From: Rosa chinensis
Taxonomy: Eukaryota > Streptophyta > Magnoliopsida > Rosales > Rosaceae
Direction: 5' to 3'
DNA length: 64,000 nucleotides
NCBI RefSeq assembly: GCF_002994745.2
Contig: NC_037090.1
Location: 40,729,001 to 40,793,000 of the forward strand
The translations under genes and the position numbers were made by a program. The notes under the pieces were generated by a model, which did no database searches, had not been told where the DNA came from, and saw only the letters and a list, made by a program, of their open reading frames with translations. How positions within the stretch are numbered: position 1 is the first letter of the stretch; every line of letters starts with the position of its first letter. Shown piece after piece: positions 1 to 11,494 of the stretch.

Positions 1-888
1 ACAAGCTTTGGAATACCCAAATCCCAGCCAAAACATCAAAATCATATTATAAACAAAGCCTAGCATTATTCCACCATATATAATCCATATACTCATTTGT
101 GAAATCAATAAACCAAACCCAAGACCAATATATATATATATTAGTGTAGCGTATAAAAGTGAAATGTACAGCAATATTTTTATATTGTTATATATAGTGT
201 AGTGGTATAATTATATACACACACACACATGATTATACCTAGGTGTGAAGTAGGTATTATGTGTATAGCTGTGCATATATGACAAAGAACGGCAAAAACT
301 TTTATGCCTATAATTGTACACAGAATGCCTCACCATCAGGAAGATAGTAGTCTGAAAATTCAACAACGAATTGAACACCTTCAAAATTTGCACTAGGAAA
401 AGAAACGGCATGCTTGATCCATATTAAGCTTTACGACAAAGTCTCAAGTATCCAACACTTACAGTAACCAACCATTTACTTGAATCAAAACCTCTCACTA
501 TAAGGCCAAAACATTGCTGTGCATTCGTTCATATATAAGGCCAAAACATTGATGTGCATTTGTTCATATAAACGCTGGTATATACATCCACACACACACA
601 CTAATTGAAAAACAAACACCAGCTAAGATGAAGATCACTTACTGGTAACGTAGGCTAAGCAAACTCCACCCAAATCCCCACCAACCTTTCAGCCTAAGAC
701 AAATATATGAATTCCATTAGTACTAATAGCATCAACTCCAAGATTTTATCACCAAACTGCCCAAAATTGGATTCATTTGATACCCTTAAAATGATAGGAA
801 TTCCATAAACCCAAACCCAGAATTAATCAATCGTGTCTGAAACAAAGTATAATGAAACCATACTAAGGATATTAGAGCATGAATTCAC
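1..888. other. AT-rich intergenic sequence
   Basis: No coding segment, RNA gene or element boundary is supported here. The sequence is AT-rich with short TA and CA runs, for example around 130-150 and 218-230. Its only clear structure is the 35-bp tandem duplication listed separately. Confidence 0.5.
501..570. repeat. 35-bp tandem duplication (two units)
   Basis: Units 501-535 and 536-570 begin with the same TAAGGCCAAAACATTG and end with TTCATATA. They differ at two positions. This is a simple local duplication with no sign of function. Confidence 0.85.
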
Positions 889-1357
889 CTTGGGCATCCA
901 ATCTTGCAGTCTCTCCTCTTTTCCCCAATTCGCTACCTTTGCTTTCCGTATCTAACAAAACCCAAAGATGTAAACAGAACTATATGACAGTATCAAAACC
1001 CAATCCAAACAAAGAAGTTTCGTAAAGTGCTTATGGAATTGACAAGAAACACGAGTTAAGTTTTGGGTTTAAGATATTTAAAGCTTCAGTTTTTACAAAA
1101 TTGACAAGAAACACAAGTTAATTTTGAGAAATTGAGATAAAAGATGAAGACTTTACGGAGAGATTGAGGGAGGAGAATGAAGGCAGGGCTTGAGAGACTG
1201 AGGTATTCATTGCTCTCCTGACGCAAGCGAAAGAGCATAGAGTCTCCAGATCTAGCTTGGGGAGGATAGTGGTGATCAATACGCAGCTGGGCAAGGTCTC
1301 CAAGCCAATCCCCATTTGCGGTTCTTGTTTTTGCTCCTTCTTCTTCTGCCACTCCAT
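889..1357 (-). pseudogene. F-box protein fragment, SKIP17-like
   Basis: The minus strand encodes an F-box-like N-terminus at 1357-1157. After a short charged leader it reads LPSCVLITTILPKLDLETLC, then ACVRRAMNTSVSQALPSFSS. This resembles the F-box of plant SKIP17-type proteins, which bind ASK/SKP1 in SCF ubiquitin ligases. After the residues SLNLS there is a plausible splice donor (GTAAAG). A second open segment at 951-889 is bounded by TTGTTAG and GTGAAT, but its sequence does not look like the SKIP17 continuation. The leucine-rich remainder of such proteins is absent. I read it as a truncated gene copy. Family recognition is from memory of the motif; the truncation is seen directly. Confidence 0.6.
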
Positions 1358-1924
1358 TTTTCTGTAGTCTTGTTAAAAACAACTGAAGTTCAGACTTCAG
1401 ATTGCCTCTTGTATACCTCAACTCCTTTTCAATCTTTTATGACATAGATCTGGAAAAAAAAATTTAAATATAAAATAAAAAACCCAAAACATTTCGAGAT
1501 CCAACGCTAATAGAAAGAGTGTGAAGCATATAAGGATTTAGAAGAGGCGTGCCACATATCTGAAAATGATCTCAGAGCCTTGCCACAGATAATGCCTAAA
1601 GGACGTTGGCACAGAGAGAAAGAGAGAGCTACGGTAGAGGTGGGAACTAAGGGAGGTTAGAGGTCAGATGACTGGGTTCTGAGAGAATGACAGTCGAGTT
1701 GACTTGGTAAGAGAGTGTGAAAAGGGGGAAGTTTAAGTTTTGGCAAAAAAATGGGCAGGCAAAATGAAATTCTTGTTGGTCAATAGAGGGATCGAGTTGA
1801 AAAATTGAGTCTTGGCTAAGTGTAGGAATATAAGTTTCCAAGTGTTGATGTGTATATAAGTCAACTAGGGCTGAATAAATTTGAACCCTAAAAATAGACA
1901 ACATAAATTAAAGACCAGTTTTAT
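1358..1924. other. unassigned sequence upstream of the F-box fragment
   Basis: Relative to the minus-strand F-box fragment this is the upstream side. Purine-rich GAGAGA runs near 1612-1630 could belong to a leader or promoter. No open frame here resembles a known protein. Confidence 0.35.
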
Positions 1925-2335
1925 GTAATAATGTCACACAACAGACAACAAAAGATGTTGTCTGAACTGAAAATATCAGACAACATCAAAATATAGTGAT
2001 TATCTGATAATAAATTGCACAATAGAAATGTAAAAAGTGTTGTTTGAGTAGATTTATTCAGACGACATCAAATTTCAACCATTGTCTGAATAACAATGAA
2101 ACAACATCAACATTTATTATGTTGTTTGAAATTAGATATTTGGACAACAGCAATCTGAAAATTTGTTGTCCCCTTAAAAAATGCGGACAACATCACACCT
2201 GCTATACAATAACTGTTGTACGATTGAATCACAGACAATAGAATAATTCTTGCTGTCGTCTGAATTTTTCAGACGACAGAAAAAATGTGCGCAGTTGTCT
2301 GATGCGTGTTGTCTGATTCAAATATTGGCGTAGCG
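1925..2335. mobile_element. degenerate CACTA-type terminal segment
   Basis: The segment is packed with copies of the motif TCAGACGACA or its complement TGTTGTCTGA. These include an 11-bp perfect hairpin with arms 2253-2263 and 2269-2279. The right edge reads TATTGGCGTAGCG, whose reverse complement CGCTACGCCAATA matches most of CACTATGCCAAAA, the terminus of the CACTA element at 52315. The subterminal motif is also shared with that element, so this is probably a decayed or deleted relative. The left edge is approximate; I could not find a good left terminal repeat or TSD. Confidence 0.6.
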
Positions 2336-2339
2336 ACAA

Positions 2340-3390
2340 TTTAAAATTAATCCCATAATTGACTCTAGAAAACATATAAATGTGGGAAGAACTAAGCTAT
2401 TTCCAATTTCTGACCTAGCACTTTCGCTTTGCTAGGGTTTATCGTGGACAGCTATCGACGACAATTCTTTAGGCCTTAGCCTATTCCTTTCATGGGGATT
2501 TCCTCCGGCTTTAGCCTCCTCATTCTCTTGGTTGCAATTTTTGCTCCCAAGTTATTCAATGGCTTGTTGCTCGTAAGCGACGGAGGTCGCTCAAGCGTGG
2601 TTGGTTTAGCGGTGCCAACGAAATTGAGCATTGGTTGGACGGACAGAGTTAGTGATGGTGGTTGCTGGGAAGGGTGGGATCCAGGTAGAAGGCCTGATCT
2701 GTTTTCTTTCATCCATGGTGGCTTCAAGTGGTTGTGTTCATCTTGCGGCGACAACGGTGTTTCGAGGTCATTAAGGGCGGGCTTACTTCTGATCTAGCCT
2801 GGTCCAACGGGTTTGGGTATTCCCCTACTACTATCGGCTGCATCGAACTGGGGGCTTTGAAACTGGTTTTGGCAAATATGGGGTGCACTGGGTTGACCCC
2901 ATGTGGTGATGGCGGTGTACTTTCGGTCACGGAGGGTGGCAAAGTTGTGGCTGACGGAAGTGAACCTGGCGGCGGCGACATTGCTGGGGCAGAGGTTACT
3001 AGGGCTTCTCCAAGCTGGGCTGGAGATTGGGCCTTCCTTCTATGGGCTTAGGTCTATTTAGTTATTTGGTTTTACTCTTTTAACTTAGTATTGGGCCTGT
3101 CTTCTCTTTTACAAAGGGAGCATAGGACAATTTTCTTTTTTTGAGTGGGACAGATCGACAAGAAACAAGCTGCTTCTTGGTTATTTATGTGTTCTTGGGG
3201 TGGCTATGTTTTCTTGTTTTTGCGCTTAACCATAAAAGGTGGGTGTGCTGAGTAGTATACTTGTGTGAGGGGTGTGCTAGTATAGTGTACTCTATGTAAT
3301 GGCTTTTTCTAACAGCCCTAATGGGCAAGTAATTATTGTACTACTTGCTGAATTGCATAATGGATGACCTTTTCAACTATAAAAAAGCTG
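2340..3390. other. GC-rich unassigned patch
   Basis: Base composition is clearly richer in G+C than the flanks between about 2400 and 3055. Overlapping open frames occur on both strands (for example 2492-2797 and 2728-3051 on plus), but none carries a motif I recognise. The segment after 3060 is T-rich and ends in a short A run near 3382-3387. That is compatible with, but does not prove, a retroposed sequence. No TSD was found. I do not call a gene. Confidence 0.3.
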
Positions 3391-4054
3391 TTTCCAAGAA
3401 TTTATAGATATCATCATCATTATCATCATACAATTCATGACCTGCCTATAAGGGCCACGTCAATATCAAGTCATGGTAGGCTACCATACAACAACCTTAA
3501 TGCAATTACCCTAGGAATTAGAGTAGAGAAGATCGCTAACTGCGGTCTCCCCTCTGACGCCCTTTATATTTCACTTGACAGATGATACTAAAGCTACAAT
3601 CCTTTTAGTAGCGGTCCGAGCTAGCACCAGCTTTAACAGGATGTGGCTACCGCCAGATGACCAGTATTAACAGGAAAAACAAGAAAACTTGGCTACACCA
3701 CCAAAGATTCTCTCATGCAATTCTCTCTCTTCTTTCGTTTTTGGAACAATCCAACACCACAAGTAATTCGAGGATGTCGAGAGGAAGTTGTGGCTACCGG
3801 TGAGACGCTGAGAAAAGGCCGGAAACGGAAAACCAAATGGCGAACCCGAGAAGCTTTAGGGCTTCATCTTACTGCTTCTGATGGCTTTTCAAAGAAGAAA
3901 ATGCCTAGATTTTCATCGCACTGCTGAGATGAGTTGAACCACCCCTATAAGACACTTGGAGGTGGTCGGACGACGGAGAAATCTTTGGGTCGCCATTGCT
4001 GTATTCGGGTCGAAGAACCGGCTCAGCGTTTGGGTGAGTTCTGATTTGGTCTGA

Positions 4055-4086
<32 letters not shown>

Positions 4087-4188
4087 CCAATCCAGCTGTC
4101 ACGATCAAGCCGTTATTTAAAGTTGAGGTACTGAAGTTACTAATGAAACAAACGTTGGGTACGGTTCACATTTTTTCCCTACAATAAA
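3391..4188. other. unassigned sequence with an AT microsatellite
   Basis: There are short ATC/CAT runs near 3408-3432 and a modest open frame at 3715-3927 with no recognisable domain. Apart from the TA repeat at 4059-4086 nothing is supported. Confidence 0.35.
4059..4086. repeat. (AT)14 microsatellite
   Basis: Fourteen uninterrupted AT dinucleotides. Confidence 0.95.
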
Positions 4189-4993
4189 GGAGCCTCTCAA
4201 GCTCTATTCTTGACTGCGACCCATAAACACAAAGTAAGTGAGGAGGAGTACTAAGCCAAACCCTCAATTGCAACCCACGTGAGTGGAAAACTAAATAAAT
4301 CAACCCATGTATGGTGAAGAAAAGGATTCGAAAACTGTAAAATCCATATAGCTTCCCCAAAATCTCGCAAATGAAGGCACAAGTATGATTCCTAACCATA
4401 CTCAGAAAAATCTCATGAGAAATCAAATAAAACTCAATGACGTGTCCTACACCCCAAAATATTCTCAATAAGAACACAATTCATAAAATAAAATTCATAT
4501 GCGAGATTAAATTATAAATCATATATCATAAACAAAATCCAAATCCGAAATCATCGCTAAAGTATTCCCAATGCCAAAACCAAAAGTCAATAAATAATAA
4601 ATAAATATCTCCATTGAAAATCCTATTTTTGAAAATTTTTCAGAAATCTCAAAATCAACGAATAAAAAATATATTTAATTCTAGAAATCACATCAGAAAA
4701 ATAATTCTCCAAAAGTCATCATTTCAATTCACATTTCCAAAACCAACAAATAAGTTTAATAAATAATATGATAATTAAATAAATCGTGAATTCGGAAATA
4801 TAAGTGCATGCATCATTTGAAGTCAAAGTCCACTCACAGTACGACTTAGGCGGTCCCGCGTAAGGATTTCGTCATCGAGTAGTGGCTCGGTACGTTGTCC
4901 TGTACACAACAATACATCTTAAATAATTAACAAAAGGCTTGAAATAAATTCACAATAAATAAATCGAAAACTAGATATCTTCGACCCTCCGAA
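4189..4993 (-). mobile_element. LTR fragment related to the 5911-8545 element
   Basis: The order of conserved blocks matches 6718-7450. They are GAGCCTC..., GGAGGAGTACTAA, CCCAATGCCAAAACC, the AAATCTC-ATCAACGAATA stretch, and CACTCACAGT...GTCCTGTACA. The fragment is therefore an older, partial copy in the same (minus) orientation. It stops exactly where the CACTACAAAA terminus begins at 4994, so the CACTA-like element probably inserted into it. It has no coding capacity. Confidence 0.65.
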
Positions 4994-5290
4994 CACTACA
5001 AAAAAAAATTGCAATAGCCATGGCCCATCCCCGTCGCAAAAGGCTCTTTTGCCGTCACAAAAGACCATTGGCAACGGCTCTGCGATGGCAATGCTTCCGA
5101 CACCGTTGGTGGCCTCGCCAATGGTATTTGCCATGGCAATTCGCCGTCGCAAGACTATTAGCGACTGAAAATGTTTGCCGTCGCAAGAATTTTGTGACTG
5201 AAAAATGCCATCGCAAATACCAATGGCGACGCCACCAATCGCTACTGAAGTTTTTTGCCGTCGCCAAAAGTCGTTTGCATTTATGAATAA
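4994..5290 (+). mobile_element. CACTA-like left terminus with GCCGTCGC subterminal repeats
   Basis: It begins with CACTACAAAAAAAAA, the classic plant CACTA terminus, followed by many copies of GCCGTCGC / GCGACGGC-type motifs on both strands up to about 5275. The repeats differ from the TCAGACGACA motif of the other two CACTA segments, so this is a separate family. I found no matching right end (TTTTTTTGTAGTG) in the next kilobase. It is either a truncated element or one whose right end is lost. Confidence 0.6.
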
Positions 5291-5910
5291 AAAAAATATC
5301 TAGCATGCATTCGCATGCCAATTTTTTTTTTTTTTTTGGATACAAGCTATACAAAAAGGAATGCAACTTATACAAAAGGGAATGATACATTCATGAATGT
5401 TACAAAAGGAATGGAGCTTCTACGAAAGTTTACAAGATAATTAAGCTTTGTTTTCTTCTTCTACTTCAAGATAAGCTTTGCATGGATCTTCTTCGTTCTA
5501 CTTCACGTACCAATTACCCTATTGTTGTTGCAATCTCTTCCAATAACTTCAATAGCCACTGCACAAAAAGATGCTAATTAATCTATTTCAATAGCTGATT
5601 GTTCAAAACAAAAAGTCTTTATAAATATACTAATCTATTACTCCTAGCACATGCTTTCTTTCATCTATACAGAAGTGTGATGACTAGATACTAGTTTTAA
5701 ACATAGAGCTGATGGAGTGGAAAGTAGTTAACATAAATCCATCCTTATCCTGTAAGCCACTATGCCTCATTGCCAAGTTTTATTGAACAGATATACAACA
5801 AACTAAATTAAATGATAATACATCTGAATGTCTACGAGACACCTCTATGGAGAAAACAATGCAGATCTAATCATTAAGGAAGAAACTGACAAGTATAAAA
5901 TGGAGAAAAT
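5291..5910. other. unassigned AT-rich sequence
   Basis: The stretch holds an 18-T run near 5321-5338 and three short imperfect direct repeats (ATACAAAAAGGAATG, ATACAAAAGGGAATG, TTACAAAAGGAATGG) at 5349-5414. No gene is supported. The last five bases, AAAAT, are the left TSD of the next element. Confidence 0.4.
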
Positions 5911-8545
5911 TGTCAGGACCCACCCCGGAATTACCCCCTAACTCCAAGATGGACCTGCAAGGCCCACTTTTCGGGAAAATTCGACAGAACTTCCCCTAAA
6001 AGTGGACAACCCTAAACCTGTTGAAAAACACTTCTAGGTATAATTAAATTTCAATTCTTGAAGCCACCCTGCTTCCTAGCAACAATCCACAAATTTCCAA
6101 GTGTAAACACCGTAATACACAAACATAACCACTTATATAGATTACAACCCAACAAGTCAAATCTTTCTATTTTCTCCAATATTATACAACTCCCATACAC
6201 TCACAATTATACAAATGTTTAAATCCATCCTTCCAAGGTAATCAGAGCAATCTATAGAACACAACTGAAACATGATACATAAGGTAGGTTAATAAATAAC
6301 CTACTGAGGATAGATGGCAATGTTGGTGCTAAGCCTCAGCTCCTAAGCCGGACAGCAACGCTGCGATCTGGGCAATTGAAACCAAAGGGCCCAGGGGAAA
6401 GTACATAAAAACGTTAGCGTGAGTGGACAAAATAAATAAGAACAACGGAAAAGGTTATACTTTCCCACATTTATTCACTTAAAAACCGATGCATGCAACA
6501 ATTAGAAAACACATTTAGCTTTAAATCCAAGAATTACAAAACGGTAACCCGACTAGCCCCTGCTAGTCACAACATTCGAAAAATATATTGTAAAATCGAA
6601 ATCTCGTTTTTCAAGAAGATAAGACCAGCCCCGCTGGCTATACTGAAAAGTAGACTAGCCCCGCTAGTCAAGCAATGATAAAATATGGGGAAGAAGTTTC
6701 ACCATACGAAAGAAGGGAGCCTCCCAGGCTCGGGTCGGAGTGTCCCACACTCTGGAACATCCCATGCTCTGCTCTTACTCACCCACGAACATATAGTAAG
6801 CAGGGAGGAGTACTAATAGGCTAGCTAGCAATAAAATATAGCGACCCAGGTATGGTGGGTAAAAACCATTCAAATCCAGTAAATCTATAAGGCTTCCCCA
6901 TGTCCCGCGAATAAAGAAAACACGGGTACGATTCCCAACCGTACCCGGAAATTCTAGTAAAAAGTCACATAAGTCAACAGCGTGTCCCACAGGCTAAAAA
7001 AATAATTAGATTATCAGCAAGGCATTCCCAATGCCAAAACCGAAAGTCGATAAACAAATAGGAAATAACCTCATCGAAATCCCATTTCGAAAATCTTTCC
7101 AAAAATCTCAAATCAACGAATAGCAATATACTTAATTTCGGAAATCACCTCCGACAATTACTTCAACGAAATTTAACATAAATCACAATTTCAAAATTGA
7201 GCATAACAACATTAATTTGAAAATCCAATTGGCATAGTAATAAAATATTTAAAGCCATTCAATATGCTCGACAAATTAAAATAAGGATTTAAGTCACTAA
7301 ATCATTCCCCAAATCAAAACAAGACAAATCAACAATTGCATGCATCCATATTTAAAAGCAAAGGTCCACTCACAGTGTACGGCTAAGCCTGCCGTTGATC
7401 CGAACCCTCCTCGAGGGAATCCTCTTCATGTCCTGTACAAAATAATGTTCGTAAACCCATAATTACTGGATGGAAAATTCAATTACGACAAATAAAAACC
7501 AAACCCCCAATATTGTCTTTGTATGACCAAAACCTCCAAATTTTCTCCACTAACGTCATTCCGTTAATTTAAGGGCTCTAGGGTAGAATCAAGGAAATCC
7601 GATGAATGAATTCCTCGTAATTAAATTAACAAACTCCACCCTTAGAACAATATATCAAAATCCATACTCACACTTCTCCAAAATTCACCAAACTTCACAT
7701 ATAACCTCTACAACATCACTACAATTTAATGGGCTAAAAACTGAAATTAAAACACTGCCCTACACGCCTCCACGCACCACCAACAGTGGCAGCGCGTGGG
7801 CCCCACTCGCCGTGGCCACCACCTCCGATGGCCACCAAATTCTGGCAGCACCACCTACTCAATAGACCCAACATTTTTCACAACTGCAACAAGTTCCAAT
7901 TTTACCTTGAAGGGCTCCAATTTGGCCGGTGAATTTTTTCCAGAAAAACCCAAGACCTTAGGGGAAATGATCTTTGGCAAAAACCCGACCTTCGACGTTA
8001 GTTTGGTGACCGGAGGTGGCCGGAATCGCCGGAAATCGACGAAAACTCCAAACTGCAGCTGTGGAGAACTTGCTTAGATCCGAGGTTTCTCGGCCAAATC
8101 ATCACAATCCAAGGCCGCTAGGGTGCAGGGAGGAAGGAGGCGCTCTTGTGGTGGCCGGATGGCGAAAAATCAAGGGGGAGGCAGAGTGCCCGAAAGGGAA
8201 AGAGAGAGTTCGGGGGAGAGGAGAGAGAAGAGGGTGGGTTTCTGGTTTTGGAAACCTACCACAGTAATTTCCTCATTTATAACCAATTGTTACCATGAAC
8301 AGTAACTTTCGTATTCTACTCATAACTTTCGCATACGAACTCCAATTTTTACGTACTACATATACACGCGCTCAGTTAAAAGTCCTCTACAACTTTCATG
8401 AAGGAAATTTTCTCATAAATTGACCCGAACAAAAGTCAACCCTTTTAGGGCCAATAAAGTATCGGTAAAAGTAATAAGTGATAATAGTCGACCTTTACCG
8501 TCTAAAAAGTGAGCAAATCGTTAATTCTAGGTTCGGGACGTAACA
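5911..8545 (-). mobile_element. coding-free solo-LTR-like element, TSD AAAAT
   Basis: Read on the minus strand it starts TGTTACGTCCCGAACC (8545 downward) and ends ...GGGTGGGTCCTGACA (5911). It is flanked by a perfect 5-bp duplication, AAAAT at 5906-5910 and 8546-8550. Length is 2635 bp. The TG...CA ends plus a 5-bp TSD are the signature of an LTR retrotransposon integration. There are no direct terminal repeats and no pol, so a solo LTR is the simplest reading. A TATAAATG-like box lies on the minus strand near 8274-8281. Several small open frames around 7600-8300 lie in the GC-rich leader-like part and match nothing I know. Confidence 0.8.
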
Positions 8546-8550
8546 AAAAT

Positions 8551-11104
8551 AATCCAACCTGGAAGTAGGGAAGGATTCTATGCTCCTTATAGAAGGAACA
8601 TATGAGAAAGTATGTAAGAAATATGTACTCCAAATAAGATAAAAGTATATAACATATGAGAAAGTACACTTTCTAGCAGATCCTTAAGGGCATTCAAAGC
8701 CCAACAACTATGTATAGCAGCACAAAAGGTGATCACATACAAAATCCTTGTGAACTCAGATAAGAACCTCAACAACCATTCAATGTATATATATTGATGG
8801 TTTTGAAAGTAATTACTCCAACTGTTCCATTTAGATGTAGGCCAATGAGAAATATATGTCAAGTACAATACATATTGCAGATAAGAAACATTAATCAAGA
8901 AAGCTTCAAGGCCTTTAGAAATGGAAACAGTGCTTATAATTGGGATGATTACTAAGAACATACAACAGACCTTTAGCCATCAACTTTCCAAGAATAGGAC
9001 ATCCTCATAAGAGTATAGTATAGCTATCACAACTCTCGATCAGATAAATGCATCAATATTAAAGCATAAAGTATTTCATGACAATTTGAATGAACAAACA
9101 TGGCTATTCAAAAAGTAAAAGTGTAAAGATCAATTGATCTGTAGAAATGATCATGATAAAGGAGGTATTCACCTCTCTTTGATGAGCAACTCCAAATTGG
9201 ACAGACCAAAGATACCAAATTCTATAAAGTATTGTATCATAACCAAGTGGTATATCATACAACCTAGCTCTGTTATATCATAATCAAGTGTGGTAAGGAT
9301 ACATGACATCAATAATACATTCCAGCAAAGTTGCAAACCACATATTATTAAGGTAAAATTTCCATCAAGTATTCAAATCTAAGGTACTTGCCTCTGATAA
9401 TCAAACAACTACCTAGCAAACCGAACAAATATTCTCATAAATAAAGCACACTTTTATAGCCATGCATTATAATCAAAACCCATATAGAGAAACACAAAAA
9501 AGTTTCGCTGTATGTTCTTTCACATAGATGCAACAAAAAGAAGAAAAAGAAAGACTCACCATCTTAAAGTGAATCTAACGCCCAGATCACTTCAAAGTTG
9601 TGCAAAGTGAATTTGCTGACCACACATATTGAAGGATTGATCTTGCAGGCAAAGATAGGAGCAAGCAGAGAGATTCTTAAGACTGAGATGGCTCCATTGA
9701 AATACTTTCTTGGACACAATTCGAAAGTAGTTTTACAAAATACCAACTGAATTAAAACAAGAGAAAGAAACACACTCTAGGAGAATAGATAGATAATGTG
9801 AGTATGGATATGCACCTTGACATTTTCTTTTCCAAATAGCATTCTGGACCTAGATTTTTCCGCAGCATTCTAGTTTCTTAATCCCATTCTCTGCCTCATT
9901 GGTATTTAAAAAGAAAATAACTTACTAATTTACAAACTAAAACTACAAAGAAGTAAATAACTCATGTTTGTGTACCATTTTGACTAATCTTACTTTGTAG
10001 AACCAAGCAAATGGACTGGAGATTCATCCACATCAACTGGTCTTTCTGTCATTCTTCTAGCAACAGATATAGCTTATCATCCTTCTAGCAAACAACAAAT
10101 AATGGTTTTAACTTATAAAAATGCATTTCAAAAATACTATCAGCCATTGACAAAACACTAACCTTGATAAGATGATATTAGCTAATATTTTCCCTTTCAT
10201 GCCGTAAGATTTCTAATCAAAAGAACAACAGAACCCACAAAAAAAAAATGAAAAAATGAAAATTAAGAATCGATTATTTGATTTCTGATAAAAGTAGAGG
10301 AAAACAGAAAGCTCAAAGCTCAACTCTCACACTTGAAATAGAAAGCCAAATTTCTCTACTCTACTCCAATCGTGTACAAATTCTGGTTCTTTCTCAATAT
10401 CCAAGTAATAAAATAAATCCCAAAGAAAAAATCAAACACTTCTTCCAGAATCAAAGACGCAACAAAACCAAAAACGAAGTCAGAAAAGTAAAAGGGTAGT
10501 GTGCAGTCTTGTATTGAACAATATGGCGGTGACTGCAAGAAACCCAAACCAGTATAAGAAAACAAGAAATCATATTAAGAAAGGTATATATGTACATAAC
10601 ATGTAAAGTTATGCACTTTGCCTTGCAAAACTGTTTTCAATGCAGAAAATGGAACATCATATTGGAATATCAATTTGCAAAACCGTTAACCCCAAATGTT
10701 ACATTAGAACAAGCATATGCTTTTATTGAAAATTAAATGCAAAAATCCATATAAAGAAAATTGCATACATTAACATGCATACGTTAACCTCTAAATGTAG
10801 CTATAGAAGATGCACATATAAACAAATTTCCAATGCTACAAGACTACAGCAGAAACCCTGGAATGAAATTCAAGTAAACTGTAAACCAACCAAATTGAAG
10901 CACATCAATGCATTTCATAGCATATAATAATCAAGCAACAAAGACAAAAAAGACTCAACCCTCACCTCCGTCTTCTTCCCCTGCATCTTCTTCATCAGTC
11001 CCGCCTTCGAAATTAACACCTATACCATCCATTCAAATAGTCCACCATCAAATCGAAAAAATTCAGCGTCTTGGGCTATAGTATCCCGTAAAGAGTTTAT
11101 CCTA
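8551..11104. other. unassigned 2.5 kb between elements
   Basis: Both strands are AT-rich and broken by stops. One weak hint of a minus-strand gene: a run of acidic and glycine codons (MDGIGVNFEGGTDEEDAG) begins near 11035 and reaches a GTGAGG donor-like site near 10968. A TCTTGCAG-preceded segment occurs on the minus strand near 10500-10540. I recognise no product and do not call a CDS. Confidence 0.3.
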
Positions 11105-11192
11105 TTATGACAACAAACTACGGCTCTAACTGATCATAACCACTCGCCCGACTCAAGGGCGTGATTCCCGATTTCTTGCCTTGGTCACCATC
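11105..11192 (-). mobile_element. old solo-LTR fragment, left piece
   Basis: The sequence CGGCTCTAACTGATC...GGGCGTGA-TTCCCGATTT corresponds to the minus-oriented LTR at 21623-24209 (there near 22372-22430). It continues after the younger insertion at 14015. The last five bases CCATC form the left TSD of the 11193-14014 element. Its own left end is truncated or too diverged to place. Confidence 0.65.
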
Positions 11193-11486
11193 TGTGATGC
11201 CCCGGAAATTCGTAATTATTTTCCGAGGATTTTCTGAAATTAATTTAATGTTATTGGACGGTTTCGTGGCTCGTGGATGGAGCGGAAGTGTTTCGGACGA
11301 ATTTCTATTCGGAAAGTGTGAATTTAGGGGTGGCGCAAAGGTTGACTTTTTATTTGTTGGGATTATCTGAAAACTTCCTTCATGAAAGTTGTAGAGCGCG
11401 TCGATACGAGTTCGTGGATATGTGGAACGCGAGAATCGGAGTTCGTATGAGGAAGTTATGGCCATTGGAAGGAATTTCCATTTTGG

Positions 11487-11494
11487 TATAAATA
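11487..11494 (+). promoter_or_regulatory. LTR TATA box
   Basis: TATAAATA lies about 290 bp inside the left end of element A and is conserved in sister copies at 30645, 23908 and 25439. It would drive LTR transcription if active. Confidence 0.5.

Noticed and set aside
2476..3051. Overlapping plus and minus open frames in the GC-rich patch
   Set aside because: No recognisable domain on either strand and no clear gene structure. GC richness alone explains the lack of stops.
8587..8961. 124-codon minus-strand open frame with hydrophobic stretches
   Set aside because: AT-rich sequence gives Ile/Leu/Phe-rich translations by chance. There is no motif, no splice context and no codon pattern.
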